NCBI GenBank assembly: GCA_902597175.1
Contig: CACJWN010000008.1
Location: 1 to 51,526, forward strand
Source of the DNA: an uncultured Pelagibacteraceae bacterium
GTDB lineage: Bacteria; Pseudomonadota; Alphaproteobacteria; Pelagibacterales; Pelagibacteraceae
Direction of reading: 5' to 3'
DNA length: 51,526 bases
A program made the translations under genes and the position numbers. Shown in pieces: positions 17,215 to 26,675 of the stretch (position 1 is its first letter; each line of letters starts with the position of its first letter). The notes under the pieces are model-generated. The model was not told the DNA's origin, searched no databases, and saw only the letters and a list, made by a program, of their open reading frames with translations.

Positions 17215-18362
17215 AGTATTTTTGACTCTTTTGAAAATTTATGATTTAAAAAAAAATAAAATAATAGACTTAAACAAAAAGGCATTATCAAATAAGAAAT
17301 TCTTAATATAAAATTTAACCCTGTATATCTTATTAATAATTCAGTTAACAAAAGAATTAAAAAACCGAAAATAAAAATTGATATTTTATTTGAATAGATC
17401 CTTTGATTCTTGAGTAATAAAAATGAACAAACTAAAGTGATAACTGGAATATAAAACGGCAAAACAACTCTTCTGATAAGGATTGGAAAAATTTCTTTAT
17501 TTATATCATCTTTACAAATTTTTAGGTTATTCTCTCTTGAAAGTACACAAGATAAAAGTTTTATGGTTGAAGTTTCTTGCAATTTCGGTTCTTTAATTGT
17601 TGTTGTTACTAAGTCACTTAAGTCAATATTTAATTGTTCAAATTTAAGTATTTCTGTTTCTTCATTAGATCTTTTCGAGGAAATAATTTGTCCATTAAAT
17701 AGAAACATTTTTCTTTCTTTTACTATTCCCTTTTCAGCTACAATAGTTGTATTTAAATCATTTGAAATGTTTGGTGATAAGTTTTTAAGATTTTTTCCGG
17801 TATCATGTAAGAATATATTTTTGATCTCATTGTTAATTTTTTTTTCAACAATAAATGTGAAACCTTTAAAAGAGTCACTAAACTGTTGAGTTCTTATAGT
17901 AGGCAAAAAAGAATTCAATTGATCTTTACTTAATAATTGTCGCGATTTATTTAAAGCGATTGGTGTCAAAAAAGCAGATAGAATTATGTAAAAAAGTAAT
18001 ACAGTTATTGAGGTAAAAAATAATAAATTAACTAATTGTATTTTTTTAATTCCCGACGTCCACAATATGACAAATTCGCTGTCTTCTATATGTTTTAAAA
18101 TAAAAATCACTAAAGCTAGCAAAAAAGCCAAAGGTATAAATTTTGGAGCTATTCCAAAAAGGTTAAGAAATGAGTATTTGAAGTAAGTAGATACTGGATA
18201 ACCACTATCAACAATTAAATCTAAAAAATTTACTGCTCTTACAGTTAATGCGATTATAGATAAGCCAAAAACAATGACCAAAAACGTCTTTATAATTTCT
18301 ATAAAAAAATTTTGATAAATTTTGTTTTGAAGCATAGGAAATATTGTATATAAATAATGCAT
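17211..18362 (-). CDS. lptF: LPS export ABC transporter permease LptF
   Basis: Second permease of LptB2FG, paralogous to LptG. The 383-residue product has the same plan: helices near 22-43, 62-88 and 102-130, a periplasmic jelly-roll domain, and three helices after about 295. The motif LKHIEDSEFVILWTSGIKK is the permease coupling region. The open frame begins at an ATG at 18362, but an internal ATG at 18335 gives a start closer to other LptF proteins (MLQNKIYQNFF), so the first nine residues may be untranslated. It is the first gene of the leftward lptF-lptG-lptD-surA-pdxA-rsmA operon. Confidence 0.92.
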   Translation of the reverse strand: MHYLYTIFPMLQNKIYQNFFIEIIKTFLVIVFGLSIIALTVRAVNFLDLIVDSGYPVSTYFKYSFLNLFGIAPKFIPLAFLLALVIFILKHIEDSEFVILWTSGIKKIQLVNLLFFTSITVLLFYIILSAFLTPIALNKSRQLLSKDQLNSFLPTIRTQQFSDSFKGFTFIVEKKINNEIKNIFLHDTGKNLKNLSPNISNDLNTTIVAEKGIVKERKMFLFNGQIISSKRSNEETEILKFEQLNIDLSDLVTTTIKEPKLQETSTIKLLSCVLSRENNLKICKDDINKEIFPILIRRVVLPFYIPVITLVCSFLLLKNQRIYSNKISIFIFGFLILLLTELLIRYTGLNFILRISYLIMPFCLSLLFYFFLNHKFSKESKIL

Positions 18363-18466
18363 CCATAACTTAAATTCAACTAATGGTTTAACTATGACTA
18401 AATTTCCATTGAAAACTTGTATATTTGGACTTATATCACTGACACAAATAGGTTTTATAAAAGATT

Positions 18467-19927
18467 ATGCCAATAAAAATTAATTACCTTAAAACACACA
18501 ATACCAAATCAATATCACAAAACATAATTTTGTTTTCAAAAGAAAAATTTAAGATAAATGATTTAAAAAGTCACCTGTCTAAGTCCGAGTCTGCTTATAT
18601 AGAAGATTTAATTAAAAGCATTGATTTAAAAAAAAATATATTCATATTTGAGTTATCTTCTAAGAGAAAAATTGTTTTAATTTCTGTTAAAAATAACCTG
18701 AATATATCTGAAGTAGAAAACCTTGGAGCAGAATTTTATGGTCGAATTAATCAAGAGAAAAATAATCAATACTTTTTAATTTCAGATAGTTTAAGTAATA
18801 AACAAAATAATTTTTTAGGTCACTTCTTGCATGGTCTTAAATTAAAGTCTTATGGTTTTAAAAAATATAAGACAAAAAAGGATGATAAAATAATTTCAAT
18901 AAATGTTGTTGGAAATAAAAATAAGCCTTCTGTTCAAAATCAACTAAAGTTTAAGGCTTTAGAGCAAGGAACTTTTTACGCTAGAGATTTGGTTTCTGAA
19001 CCAGGAAATGTCTTACATCCAGACGAATATGCTAAAAGAATAAGTTCTTTAAAAAAAGAAGGTTTAAAAATAAATATTTATGATGAAAAAAAACTAAAAA
19101 AACTAGGTATGCATGCTCTTCTTGGTGTCGGCCAAGGAAGCATAAGAGGTTCGTATCTTGTAACTATGGAATGGAATGGAGCGAAAAATAATTCTAAACC
19201 TTTAGCATTTGTTGGAAAAGGAGTTTGTTTTGATACTGGAGGTTACTCACTTAAACCAGCAAGGTTTATGGAAGACATGACTTATGACATGGCTGGCTCT
19301 GCAACAGTAGTAGGCTTAATGAAAAACTTGGCTCTTAGAAAAGCTAAAATAAATGCTGTAGGGGTCGTCGGTCTTGTGGAAAATATGGTAAGTGGAAACG
19401 CACAACGTCCTGGAGATATTGTTAAATCTTATAGTGGAAAAACAATTGAAATATTAAATACAGATGCAGAAGGAAGGCTAGTTTTGGCTGATGCTTTAAC
19501 TTTTACTGAAAAGAAGTTTAAACCAAAATTAATTGTAGATCTAGCCACTCTCACAGGTGCCATAATTGTATGTCTGGGCTCAGAGTACGCTGGACTTTTT
19601 TCCAACAATGATAAACTTTCCGATCAGCTTTTTGAAGCAGGTGAAAAGGTAAATGAAAAAGTTTGGAGAATGCCTTTGCATAAGAATTACGACAAACTAA
19701 TGAATTCAAAAAATGCAGATGTGCAAAATATAAATTATGTCGGTGGAGCTGGTTCTACTACCGCAGCCCAGTTTTTACAAAGATTTATTTTGAACAAAAC
19801 ACCTTGGGCGCATTTAGATATAGCCGGAATGGCATTTTCAAAATACGGAGGAGCCTTAAATTCTGGAGGTGCAACAGGTTTTGGAGTGAGGCTGCTAAAT
19901 CAATTTATAGAAGATAATTATGAGTAG
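18467..19927 (+). CDS. pepA: leucyl aminopeptidase (M17 family)
   Basis: Cytosolic metal-dependent aminopeptidase. The 486-residue product has the M17 catalytic domain with two-metal motifs GVCFDTGGYSLKPA, MTYDMAGSATVVG and the signature NTDAEGRLVLADAL, and the C-terminal WAHLDIAGMAF. Length is typical. It diverges from lptF across about 104 bp, the common proteobacterial arrangement of lptF/lptG next to pepA. E. coli PepA also binds DNA; nothing here shows whether that applies. The stop overlaps the ndk start by 8 nt. Confidence 0.97.
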   Translation: MPIKINYLKTHNTKSISQNIILFSKEKFKINDLKSHLSKSESAYIEDLIKSIDLKKNIFIFELSSKRKIVLISVKNNLNISEVENLGAEFYGRINQEKNNQYFLISDSLSNKQNNFLGHFLHGLKLKSYGFKKYKTKKDDKIISINVVGNKNKPSVQNQLKFKALEQGTFYARDLVSEPGNVLHPDEYAKRISSLKKEGLKINIYDEKKLKKLGMHALLGVGQGSIRGSYLVTMEWNGAKNNSKPLAFVGKGVCFDTGGYSLKPARFMEDMTYDMAGSATVVGLMKNLALRKAKINAVGVVGLVENMVSGNAQRPGDIVKSYSGKTIEILNTDAEGRLVLADALTFTEKKFKPKLIVDLATLTGAIIVCLGSEYAGLFSNNDKLSDQLFEAGEKVNEKVWRMPLHKNYDKLMNSKNADVQNINYVGGAGSTTAAQFLQRFILNKTPWAHLDIAGMAFSKYGGALNSGGATGFGVRLLNQFIEDNYE

Positions 19928-20330
19928 AAGCGAGCAAACACTATCCATTATAAAACCTGATGCTGTTGAAAGGAATTTAGTTGAAGAAATAAAGAATATT
20001 TTTAAAAATAATAATCTAATTATTAAAGAAAGTAAGAAAATTCAAATATCAAAAGAAGAAGCAGCAGACTTTTACAGAGTTCATCAGTCCAAGCCATTTT
20101 ATGATGAGTTATGCTCTTATTTGTCATCTGGACCAATCGAAGTAATGATTTTGCAAGGAGAAAATGCGGTAATAAAAAATAGAGAACTTATGGGAGCTAC
20201 AAACCCTAAAGATGCTAAAGAAAATACTATTAGAAAGCTATACGGAATATCTATAGATAAAAACTCTGTACATGGTTCGGACTCAAATGAGAATGCTAAA
20301 AAAGAGATAGAATTTTTTTTTAAAAATTAG
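19920..20330 (+). CDS. ndk: nucleoside diphosphate kinase
   Basis: Equilibrates nucleoside di- and triphosphates using ATP. The 136-residue product begins EQTLSIIKPDAVERNL and has the active-site histidine His118 in KNSVHGSDS, with MGATNPKDAKENTIRK between. Length is slightly short but complete. It overlaps pepA at its 5' end and shares a TTAG stop overlap with purN on the other strand. Confidence 0.98.
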   Translation: MSRSEQTLSIIKPDAVERNLVEEIKNIFKNNNLIIKESKKIQISKEEAADFYRVHQSKPFYDELCSYLSSGPIEVMILQGENAVIKNRELMGATNPKDAKENTIRKLYGISIDKNSVHGSDSNENAKKEIEFFFKN

Positions 20331-20890
20331 TTATTCCGAAAAATTTTAATAATCGATTCAGGGAAGATTAAATATTCCAGTTTTTGAGTTTTGATTTTTA
20401 AAATTTCTTCGTTGTCTCTTGAATTGATATAAAAACTTCTTTGAGAAATAATTTTCCCATTATCCAATTTTTCATCAACGTAATGAACTGTACAGCCTGT
20501 TTTTTTTTCTTTATTTTTTAATACTTTAGAGAAGGTATTTAAACCTTTGAATTTTGGTAAAAGAGAAGGGTGGATATTAATAACTTTTTTTCCATAATTT
20601 CTTAAAAATTTTTTTGACAATATTTTCATATATCCGGCTAAACAAATCAGAGAAATTTTATATTTTTTAAGATATTCCAGCAATTTATTTTCGTAATTTC
20701 TAGATTTTGTATTAATAAGCAAAAAGGGTATTGAATTTTTTTTTGCAAACAATACCCCTAATGCTTTTTTTTTATTACTTACTACTAATTTTATCGAAAT
20801 AGGAAAATTATAATCTCTAGATCTACTTATCAGATTTTTAAGATTTGAACCTTTTCCAGAGATAAAAATACAAGCATTTTTTTTTACCAT
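20327..20890 (-). CDS. purN: phosphoribosylglycinamide formyltransferase
   Basis: Folate-dependent GART that formylates GAR in purine synthesis. The 187-residue product has FISGKGSNLKNLI at the N-terminus, the catalytic NIHPSLLPKFKG and GCTVHYVDEKLDNGKIISQ with the essential Asp. Length is typical. It overlaps purM by 7 nt or less, forming a purM-purN operon as in E. coli. Confidence 0.97.
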   Translation of the reverse strand: MVKKNACIFISGKGSNLKNLISRSRDYNFPISIKLVVSNKKKALGVLFAKKNSIPFLLINTKSRNYENKLLEYLKKYKISLICLAGYMKILSKKFLRNYGKKVINIHPSLLPKFKGLNTFSKVLKNKEKKTGCTVHYVDEKLDNGKIISQRSFYINSRDNEEILKIKTQKLEYLIFPESIIKIFRNN

Positions 20891-21912
20891 CTTAAATTTT
20901 TAAGAAGATTGACCTTTTTTTTATTTTTTGAAATATATCCAATCTCATAAGGAACATAATTTTTAGAAAATTTTTTTTTAATTTTCTTTATATTTTTTTC
21001 TGGTGCAATAATACAAAATCCTATTCCACAATTGAATGTTCTTAACATTTCAGAGTCTGAAATATTTTTCTTTTTTAGCCATTTAAAAATTTTACTGATT
21101 TTGATTTTAGATAAATCAATATTTAAACTCAAATTTTCTGGTATCGATCTAAGTAAATTTTCAATAAGCCCACCACCGGTTATATGAGCTGCAGATGAAA
21201 TAAGATTCTTTTTAGTCAAATTTAAAATTTCTTCTGAATAAATTTTTGTAGGTTTTAATAATTCATTTTTCATAGTTTGATTAATTTTTTTATTACCTAT
21301 AATTTTTCTTACTAAAGAATATCCATTTGAATGTATGCCGTTTGATGGAATGGCTAGTACTATATCTTTATTTTTAACTTTCTTTTTACTTAAAATTTTT
21401 TTTTTTGAAACTATACCTACGCTAAATCCTGCTAAATCAAATTTATCTTTTGAATAAACACCAGGCATCTCAGCTGTTTCTCCACCAATTAATTTACATT
21501 TTGAAATTTTACAACCTCGAAAAATACCTTTTAAAATTTTCTTTGCTTTGTTTATTTCGAGTTTACCAACTGCTATATAATCTAGAAAAAAAAGTGGTTT
21601 AGCCCCTTGTACTACTAAATCATTCACACACATTGCAACTAGATCTATTCCAATTGTGTCATATTTTTTAAATTTATTTGCTAATTCGATCTTAGTTCCA
21701 ACTCCATCGGTACATGAAACTATTACAGGGTCTTTGATTTTTATTTTGCTTATATCGAAATAGGAACCAAATCCTCCAATAAGATCTTTATCTAAAAAAT
21801 TATCCCTTTTTTTGACATTTTTTTTTGATATTTTTGATATGTGTTTTACCAGTTTATTAGCTAATGAAATGTTCACACCACTTTTTTTGTAACTATTTTG
21901 TATTTTTTTCAT
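20884..21912 (-). CDS. purM: phosphoribosylformylglycinamidine cyclo-ligase
   Basis: AIR synthetase, fifth step of purine synthesis. The product (342 residues from the ATG at 21912) begins MKKIQNSYKKSGVNI, as in the family, and contains GGFGSYFD, VSCTDGVGTKIELA, LIGGETAEMPGVY and AHITGGGLIENLLR. A TTG one codon upstream (21915) would extend it by one residue. The next gene, DUF2066, diverges only 25 bp away, so at least one of the two promoters must lie inside the opposite coding region. Confidence 0.97.
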   Translation of the reverse strand: MKKIQNSYKKSGVNISLANKLVKHISKISKKNVKKRDNFLDKDLIGGFGSYFDISKIKIKDPVIVSCTDGVGTKIELANKFKKYDTIGIDLVAMCVNDLVVQGAKPLFFLDYIAVGKLEINKAKKILKGIFRGCKISKCKLIGGETAEMPGVYSKDKFDLAGFSVGIVSKKKILSKKKVKNKDIVLAIPSNGIHSNGYSLVRKIIGNKKINQTMKNELLKPTKIYSEEILNLTKKNLISSAAHITGGGLIENLLRSIPENLSLNIDLSKIKISKIFKWLKKKNISDSEMLRTFNCGIGFCIIAPEKNIKKIKKKFSKNYVPYEIGYISKNKKKVNLLKNLRW

Positions 21913-21937
21913 CAATAAAAATGATAATTAAACTTAA

Positions 21938-22984
21938 ATGAGTTCTTATAAAATAATAATTGTCATTTTAGTTATTTTTCTTAAAACTGGAAATGTTTTA
22001 TCATTAGAAAATATTTTTAATGTTAATAATATTGAAATTACAAAAAAATCTAATATTTCGAATGAAGATTTGGCAAATAAAGCAATTAAAAAGGGGTTTG
22101 GGAAACTTTTAGAAAAGATACTTTTAAATGAGGATATCAAAAACTTATCTGGATTAGAATTTTCTGAAATAAAAGAGCTAGTTTCATACTATCAGATTGC
22201 TGATGAGGTACAAAACAATTTCAAAAATAAAGTTAATTTTAATATTTTTTTTGACAAAGATAAATTACATAAATTATTTTCAAATAGAAATATTTCTTAC
22301 TCAGATATTTCAGATAAAGAATTATACTTATTGCCTGTAATTCAAAAAAAAAATCAAATCTTTATTTATAATAATAATTTTTATTACGAAAATTGGAACA
22401 AAATATATAATTCTGAACTTATTGAATTTATTTTACCAATTGAAAATATCGAAGTGATTGAAAATATAAGTATAAACAAAGAAAATTTGTATCGTATCGA
22501 TCTCAAAAATTTGTTTAAAGAGTACGAAAATAAAAATCTGGCCTTAGTTTTGATTGTAGATACAAGCTCAAATGATCAAAAAATTTTAATCAGAACAAGA
22601 ATTTTAAATAAAAAAATTGATAAAACAATTATTGTTAAAAAAAATAATAAAAGTACCAGCAAATTGAATGAAGAAATTATTAAAGTAATCAGTGAAGAAT
22701 TAATTAATATTATTAAGTCTCAAAATTTAATAGATGTTACAACACCCTCTTTTTTGAATGCAAGAATAATAGTTAATAAGAAAAATAATTTGGTAGAATT
22801 AAATAATAGACTAAGAAATATTGATATTGTTGATGGAATATTTGTTCAAGAATTTAATAACAAATATGTATTATTAAAGTTAAGATATTTAGGAAAATTA
22901 GATAAGATTATAAGTCAACTCAAAGAACAAAATATTATGCTACAGTTAATTGGAGATGAATGGGATTTAAGAATTAAAAAATGA
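21938..22984 (+). CDS. DUF2066-like exported protein
   Basis: Protein of unknown function, probably exported: the 348-residue product has a hydrophobic N-terminus (YKIIIVILVIFLKTGNVLS) likely cleaved near residue 24. The rest is a mixed alpha/beta, lysine/asparagine-rich sequence without recognisable catalytic motifs. I place it with DUF2066 mainly because that family lies between purM and hda in other proteobacteria, as here, and because GFGKLLEKILL and YYQIADEVQ segments fit its N-terminal part. It overlaps hda by 4 nt. Confidence 0.6.
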   Translation: MSSYKIIIVILVIFLKTGNVLSLENIFNVNNIEITKKSNISNEDLANKAIKKGFGKLLEKILLNEDIKNLSGLEFSEIKELVSYYQIADEVQNNFKNKVNFNIFFDKDKLHKLFSNRNISYSDISDKELYLLPVIQKKNQIFIYNNNFYYENWNKIYNSELIEFILPIENIEVIENISINKENLYRIDLKNLFKEYENKNLALVLIVDTSSNDQKILIRTRILNKKIDKTIIVKKNNKSTSKLNEEIIKVISEELINIIKSQNLIDVTTPSFLNARIIVNKKNNLVELNNRLRNIDIVDGIFVQEFNNKYVLLKLRYLGKLDKIISQLKEQNIMLQLIGDEWDLRIKK

Positions 22985-23637
22985 GTCAACTAACTTTCAA
23001 ATTTCCTTTTAAAAAAAAATATTTCGAACAAGATTTTTTCGTCTCAAGCAATAATTTTTCTGCATACAAACTGATAGAGAGTTGGCCGAACTGGCCAGGT
23101 AAGTGGTTGAATGTATTTGGTGCCTCAGGTTCAGGAAAAACCCATTTATCAAAAATTTTAGAAAAAAAAATTGGAAAAATTATAATCTTGGATGAAAATA
23201 ATATTAATGACACAATTATACCTGAACTAAATAAAAATGAATGCTTAATAATTGATAATTATAAAAATAAAATTGACGAAAAATTATTTTATTCTATTTT
23301 AAACCACTCGAAACAATTAGATAACTTTATTTTAGTAAATAGCTTTAAACCAATAAGTAAATTTAGTTTTATACTTAAAGATCTAAAATCAAGAATTAAT
23401 AGTTTTATAAATATTGGAATTGATTTACCTCCAGATGATTTATTACACGTCATTATTTCAAAGTCATTTTCGGAAAAACAAATAACTATAAGTCCAAGAA
23501 TTTCTGATTATATTGTGAAAAATGTTGAAAGATCTTATTCAAAAATGTTTAAATTTCTCAAAGATGTTGATGATTTGTCTTTATCTTCTGGAAAATCAAT
23601 AAATATTAATCTAATAAAAAAAGTACTTAAGAAATGA
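22981..23637 (+). CDS. hda: DnaA-related Hda-like ATPase
   Basis: Small DnaA-like AAA+ protein; in E. coli Hda helps inactivate DnaA-ATP after initiation. The 218-residue product lacks the DnaA N-terminal and DNA-binding domains and begins [21 protein letters not shown], with the Walker [10 protein letters not shown] (47-55) and the Hda/DnaA-typical [18 protein letters not shown] segment ECLIIDNYK holds the Walker B region with a weakened acid pair (ID-N). The typical Hda N-terminal clamp-binding motif QL(S/T)LxF is visible as QLTFKF at residues 3-8. It sits in an apparent operon with DUF2066 and aspS. Confidence 0.85.
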   Translation: MSQLTFKFPFKKKYFEQDFFVSSNNFSAYKLIESWPNWPGKWLNVFGASGSGKTHLSKILEKKIGKIIILDENNINDTIIPELNKNECLIIDNYKNKIDEKLFYSILNHSKQLDNFILVNSFKPISKFSFILKDLKSRINSFINIGIDLPPDDLLHVIISKSFSEKQITISPRISDYIVKNVERSYSKMFKFLKDVDDLSLSSGKSININLIKKVLKK

Positions 23638-25421
23638 ATAAATTTAGAACTCATAATTGTTCGGAGCTAAGTGAAAAAGATCTAGATAAAAAAGTAGTTA
23701 TTTCTGGTTGGCTTCACAGAAGAAGAGATCATGGAAATTTAATTTTTATTGACATAAGAGATCATTATGGGATCACTCAATGTGTAACAGAAAATAATAA
23801 CAAATTTTTTTCTATTTTAGAAAAAATTAAACCAGAGTCTGTTATTAAAATAACAGGAAAAGTAATTAAACGAAAAAAAGAAACAGAAAATTTAGAATTA
23901 AAGACTGGAAAAATAGAAATTAAGATTGAAAATTTAGAAATTTTATCAAACGCTAAAGAGTTGCCTATCCCAGTGTTTGGTGAACAAGATTACCCTGAAG
24001 ACATCAGACTTAAATACAGATTCTTAGACTTAAGGAGAGAGGAGATGCATAAAAATATAGTACTAAGATCGAAAGTAATTTCATTCATAAGATCAGAAAT
24101 GTTGGGTTTAGGTTTCTTAGAATATCAAACTCCAATTTTGACATCTTCGAGTCCTGAGGGCGCTAGAGATTTTTTAGTTCCAAGTAGATTAAATCCTGGT
24201 AAGTTTTATGCTTTACCACAAGCTCCACAGCAATTTAAACAACTTATAATGGTCTCAGGGTTTGACAAATATTTTCAAATTGCCCCATGTTTCAGAGATG
24301 AAGATGCCAGAGCCGATAGAAGTCCTGGAGAATTTTATCAACTTGATTTAGAAATGTCATTCGTAGAGCAAGAGGATGTATTTAAAGTAGTGGAAAAACT
24401 TTTTTTAAATTTGTTTCAGAAATTCTCCTCTAAAAAAATATTATCAGAAAAATTCCCAAGAATTCCTTATCGAGATGCAATGCTTAAATATGGAACTGAT
24501 AAACCTGATTTGAGAAATCCTTTAGTAATTAAAGATGTAACAAATATTTTTCAAAGAGATGACGTAAAATTTGATATCTTTAAAAAACTTGTTAACTCAG
24601 GTTCAAAGGTTAGAGCTATTTTAACGAAAAACACAAAAAATAAACCACGAAGTTTTTTTGATAACATTGACAAATGGGCTAAAGACCAAGGCGCTTCTGG
24701 ATTGGCATATTTTACTTTTGAAAAAGAAAAAAAAATTTCTGCTAAGGGCCCTGTAGGTAAATTTTTTAGTGAAGATGCTCTCACAGAAATTAAAAAACAA
24801 TGTGAAGCAGAAATAGGGGATAGTATATTTTTTGCGTGTGGAAAACAAAATGATGTAGAAAAAATTTTAGCTAACGCAAGAACTAAAATTGCTGAAGATT
24901 TAAAACTTATAGATGATGATGTTTTCGCGTTTTGTTGGGTTGTAGATTATCCTATGTTTGAAAAAGATGAGAAAACAAATAAGATTATTTTTAGTCATAA
25001 TCCCTTTTCAATGCCACAAGGAGATATTAAAAATATGAAATTTGATAATCCTTTAGAAATTAAAGCGTATCAGTATGATATTGTTTGTAACGGAGTGGAA
25101 CTATCATCAGGTGCAATAAGAAATCATATACCAGAATTAATGTATAAGTTATTTTCAATTGTTGGATATAGCGCAAAAGATGTGAACGATAAATTTAGCG
25201 GAATGATAAATGCTTTAAGTTATGGAGCTCCGCCTCACGGAGGAATAGCACCTGGAATAGACAGAATAGTAATGCTGTTAGCTAATAAGAAAAATATAAG
25301 AGAAGTTACTTTATTTCCAATGAATCAAAATGCACAGGATTTAATGATGTCCGCACCCTCTGATGTTGAGATTAAACAATTAAAAGAACTTGGTCTTAAA
25401 TTGGATATAAAAAAAAATTAG
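23634..25421 (+). CDS. aspS: aspartyl-tRNA synthetase
   Basis: Class II synthetase charging tRNA-Asp. The 595-residue product has the OB-fold anticodon domain ([19 protein letters not shown]), bacterial-type insertion domain, motif 2 [18 protein letters not shown] and motif 3 [17 protein letters not shown]. Length matches bacterial AspRS. I cannot tell from sequence alone whether it also charges tRNA-Asn. It overlaps hda by 4 nt and ends in a TTAG overlap with the NrdJ-like gene. Confidence 0.98.
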   Translation: MNKFRTHNCSELSEKDLDKKVVISGWLHRRRDHGNLIFIDIRDHYGITQCVTENNNKFFSILEKIKPESVIKITGKVIKRKKETENLELKTGKIEIKIENLEILSNAKELPIPVFGEQDYPEDIRLKYRFLDLRREEMHKNIVLRSKVISFIRSEMLGLGFLEYQTPILTSSSPEGARDFLVPSRLNPGKFYALPQAPQQFKQLIMVSGFDKYFQIAPCFRDEDARADRSPGEFYQLDLEMSFVEQEDVFKVVEKLFLNLFQKFSSKKILSEKFPRIPYRDAMLKYGTDKPDLRNPLVIKDVTNIFQRDDVKFDIFKKLVNSGSKVRAILTKNTKNKPRSFFDNIDKWAKDQGASGLAYFTFEKEKKISAKGPVGKFFSEDALTEIKKQCEAEIGDSIFFACGKQNDVEKILANARTKIAEDLKLIDDDVFAFCWVVDYPMFEKDEKTNKIIFSHNPFSMPQGDIKNMKFDNPLEIKAYQYDIVCNGVELSSGAIRNHIPELMYKLFSIVGYSAKDVNDKFSGMINALSYGAPPHGGIAPGIDRIVMLLANKKNIREVTLFPMNQNAQDLMMSAPSDVEIKQLKELGLKLDIKKN

Positions 25422-26224
25422 TTCTTAGTCTTTAAATTTATCCTAACGTCTGTAAGATCTATTAATTTTTCTTCTAAATTACTTCTCACAAAACCTTTAG
25501 AGGTAATATTTTTGACTATTTTAAGAAATTTATCGTCAGTATTTTTATCAGATATAGAACTAGTGCTTGCTATTGATGGAGTATGTGCAAGTTCTTCTTT
25601 ACCGAGGTAAGATATTGCTAGTTCTCTAAACACATAGTCCAAAATAGATGATGCGCTTAATATCCTATCATTACCAATTACATTTCCTGACGGTTCAAAT
25701 TTTGTGTCAATAAAAGCGTCGACATACTCATCCAGAGGAACGCCATATTGTAATCCAAGAGAAATAGCTATTGCAAAGTTGTTCATCATTGCTTTTACTA
25801 ATTCTCCCTCTTTATTAGTGTCTATAAATATCTCACCAATTTTACCGTCATTATATTCACCTGTGTGAAGATAAACTTTATGATCTCCTATTTGTGCTTT
25901 TTGTATGTATCCTTTTCTTCTATCAGGCATTTTAAACCTTGTATTATTCTTTGATTTGTTATTTGTGCTATCTATCGGTTTTTTACTGATGGAAGCTGAA
26001 TTTTTTTTAGTAACTGGAGAATTGACACTAATATTATCATTTTCCCTTTCTATTTTTTCACCAACTTTTTTCGTCTTTCTATTGTTTAATTTAACGTCTA
26101 TAATTTCAACGCTGCCATCGTTTCTTTCGTCTATTTTAGATAATTCTTTATCATTTAGATCATTTAAAGTATGGACTGTTTTAAAGGTGCAAGTGTAATA
26201 AGTTTCTACGATGAATTTTTTCAT
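25418..26224 (-). CDS. stand-alone NrdJ C-terminal (TSCPD-like) domain protein
   Basis: The 268-residue product contains, at about 97-215, a stretch that strongly resembles the C-terminal region of alphaproteobacterial B12-dependent (class II) ribonucleotide reductase: [47 protein letters not shown] and [16 protein letters not shown]. The catalytic barrel is absent, and only one cysteine (Cys12) is seen, so it cannot itself reduce ribonucleotides or act as the redox-relay tail. Residues 1-50 form a second conserved-looking block; 55-96 are low-complexity and polar. No large reductase gene is in the window. It may be a NrdJb-like partner, a regulatory module, or an unrelated use of the fold. 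It diverges from NDUFA12. Confidence 0.7.
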   Translation of the reverse strand: MKKFIVETYYTCTFKTVHTLNDLNDKELSKIDERNDGSVEIIDVKLNNRKTKKVGEKIERENDNISVNSPVTKKNSASISKKPIDSTNNKSKNNTRFKMPDRRKGYIQKAQIGDHKVYLHTGEYNDGKIGEIFIDTNKEGELVKAMMNNFAIAISLGLQYGVPLDEYVDAFIDTKFEPSGNVIGNDRILSASSILDYVFRELAISYLGKEELAHTPSIASTSSISDKNTDDKFLKIVKNITSKGFVRSNLEEKLIDLTDVRINLKTKN

Positions 26225-26266
26225 AATATATTGGAATCTACTATTTTAAGATATATATTATTACTT

Positions 26267-26297
26267 AGAAGTGTCTATGATTTTATTATACACTTCT
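26267..26297. repeat. 8-bp inverted repeat in the NrdJ-like/NDUFA12 divergent gap
   Basis: AGAAGTGT (26267-26274) and ACACTTCT (26290-26297) are perfect inverted repeats separated by 15 nt of AT-rich sequence. They lie between the two divergent starts, 27 nt upstream of NDUFA12. As DNA this could be an operator with half-sites about two helical turns apart; as RNA it could be a leader hairpin. It is not followed by a clean U-tract and lies between divergent starts, so it is unlikely to be a terminator. Confidence 0.5.
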
Positions 26298-26324
26298 TAA
26301 TTGTGTGGATTTAAAATTTAAAAA

Positions 26325-26675
26325 ATGAGCATTAAAGTAATTTTCACTTGGTGGAACAGACAAACACTAGGAACATTTTTGAAAACTTTATTCACGGGTT
26401 CTTTTGTAGGTAAGGATAAATTTGGTAATAAATATTATAAAAACAAAAATGATGAAAGATGGGTAATTTACTCTAAAGAAGTCGAGGCAACAAAAATAAC
26501 TGCTGATTGGTATCATTGGATACACTATACAAGTGACAAAATTCCTAGTGAAAATGACAGTAAACATGTTTGGCAAAAAGAGCATTCTGAAAATAAAACT
26601 GGAACTTCAAAAAGCTATAAGCCTGTTAAGATAAAAAAGGAGAGCAATTTTAAGAAATATGAAACTTGGAAATAA
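26325..26675 (+). CDS. NDUFA12-family complex I accessory subunit
   Basis: Homologue of the mitochondrial complex I subunit NDUFA12 (17.2 kDa/B17.2), found in alphaproteobacteria as an accessory or assembly subunit of NADH:ubiquinone oxidoreductase. The 116-residue product shows the family hallmarks FVGKDKFGNKYYKNK, RWVIYSKEVEATKITADWYHWIHY and a proline/tryptophan-containing tail. There is no signal peptide, consistent with a cytoplasmic position on the peripheral arm. It overlaps the DUF2155 gene by 17 nt. The core nuo operon is not in this window. Confidence 0.9.
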   Translation: MSIKVIFTWWNRQTLGTFLKTLFTGSFVGKDKFGNKYYKNKNDERWVIYSKEVEATKITADWYHWIHYTSDKIPSENDSKHVWQKEHSENKTGTSKSYKPVKIKKESNFKKYETWK

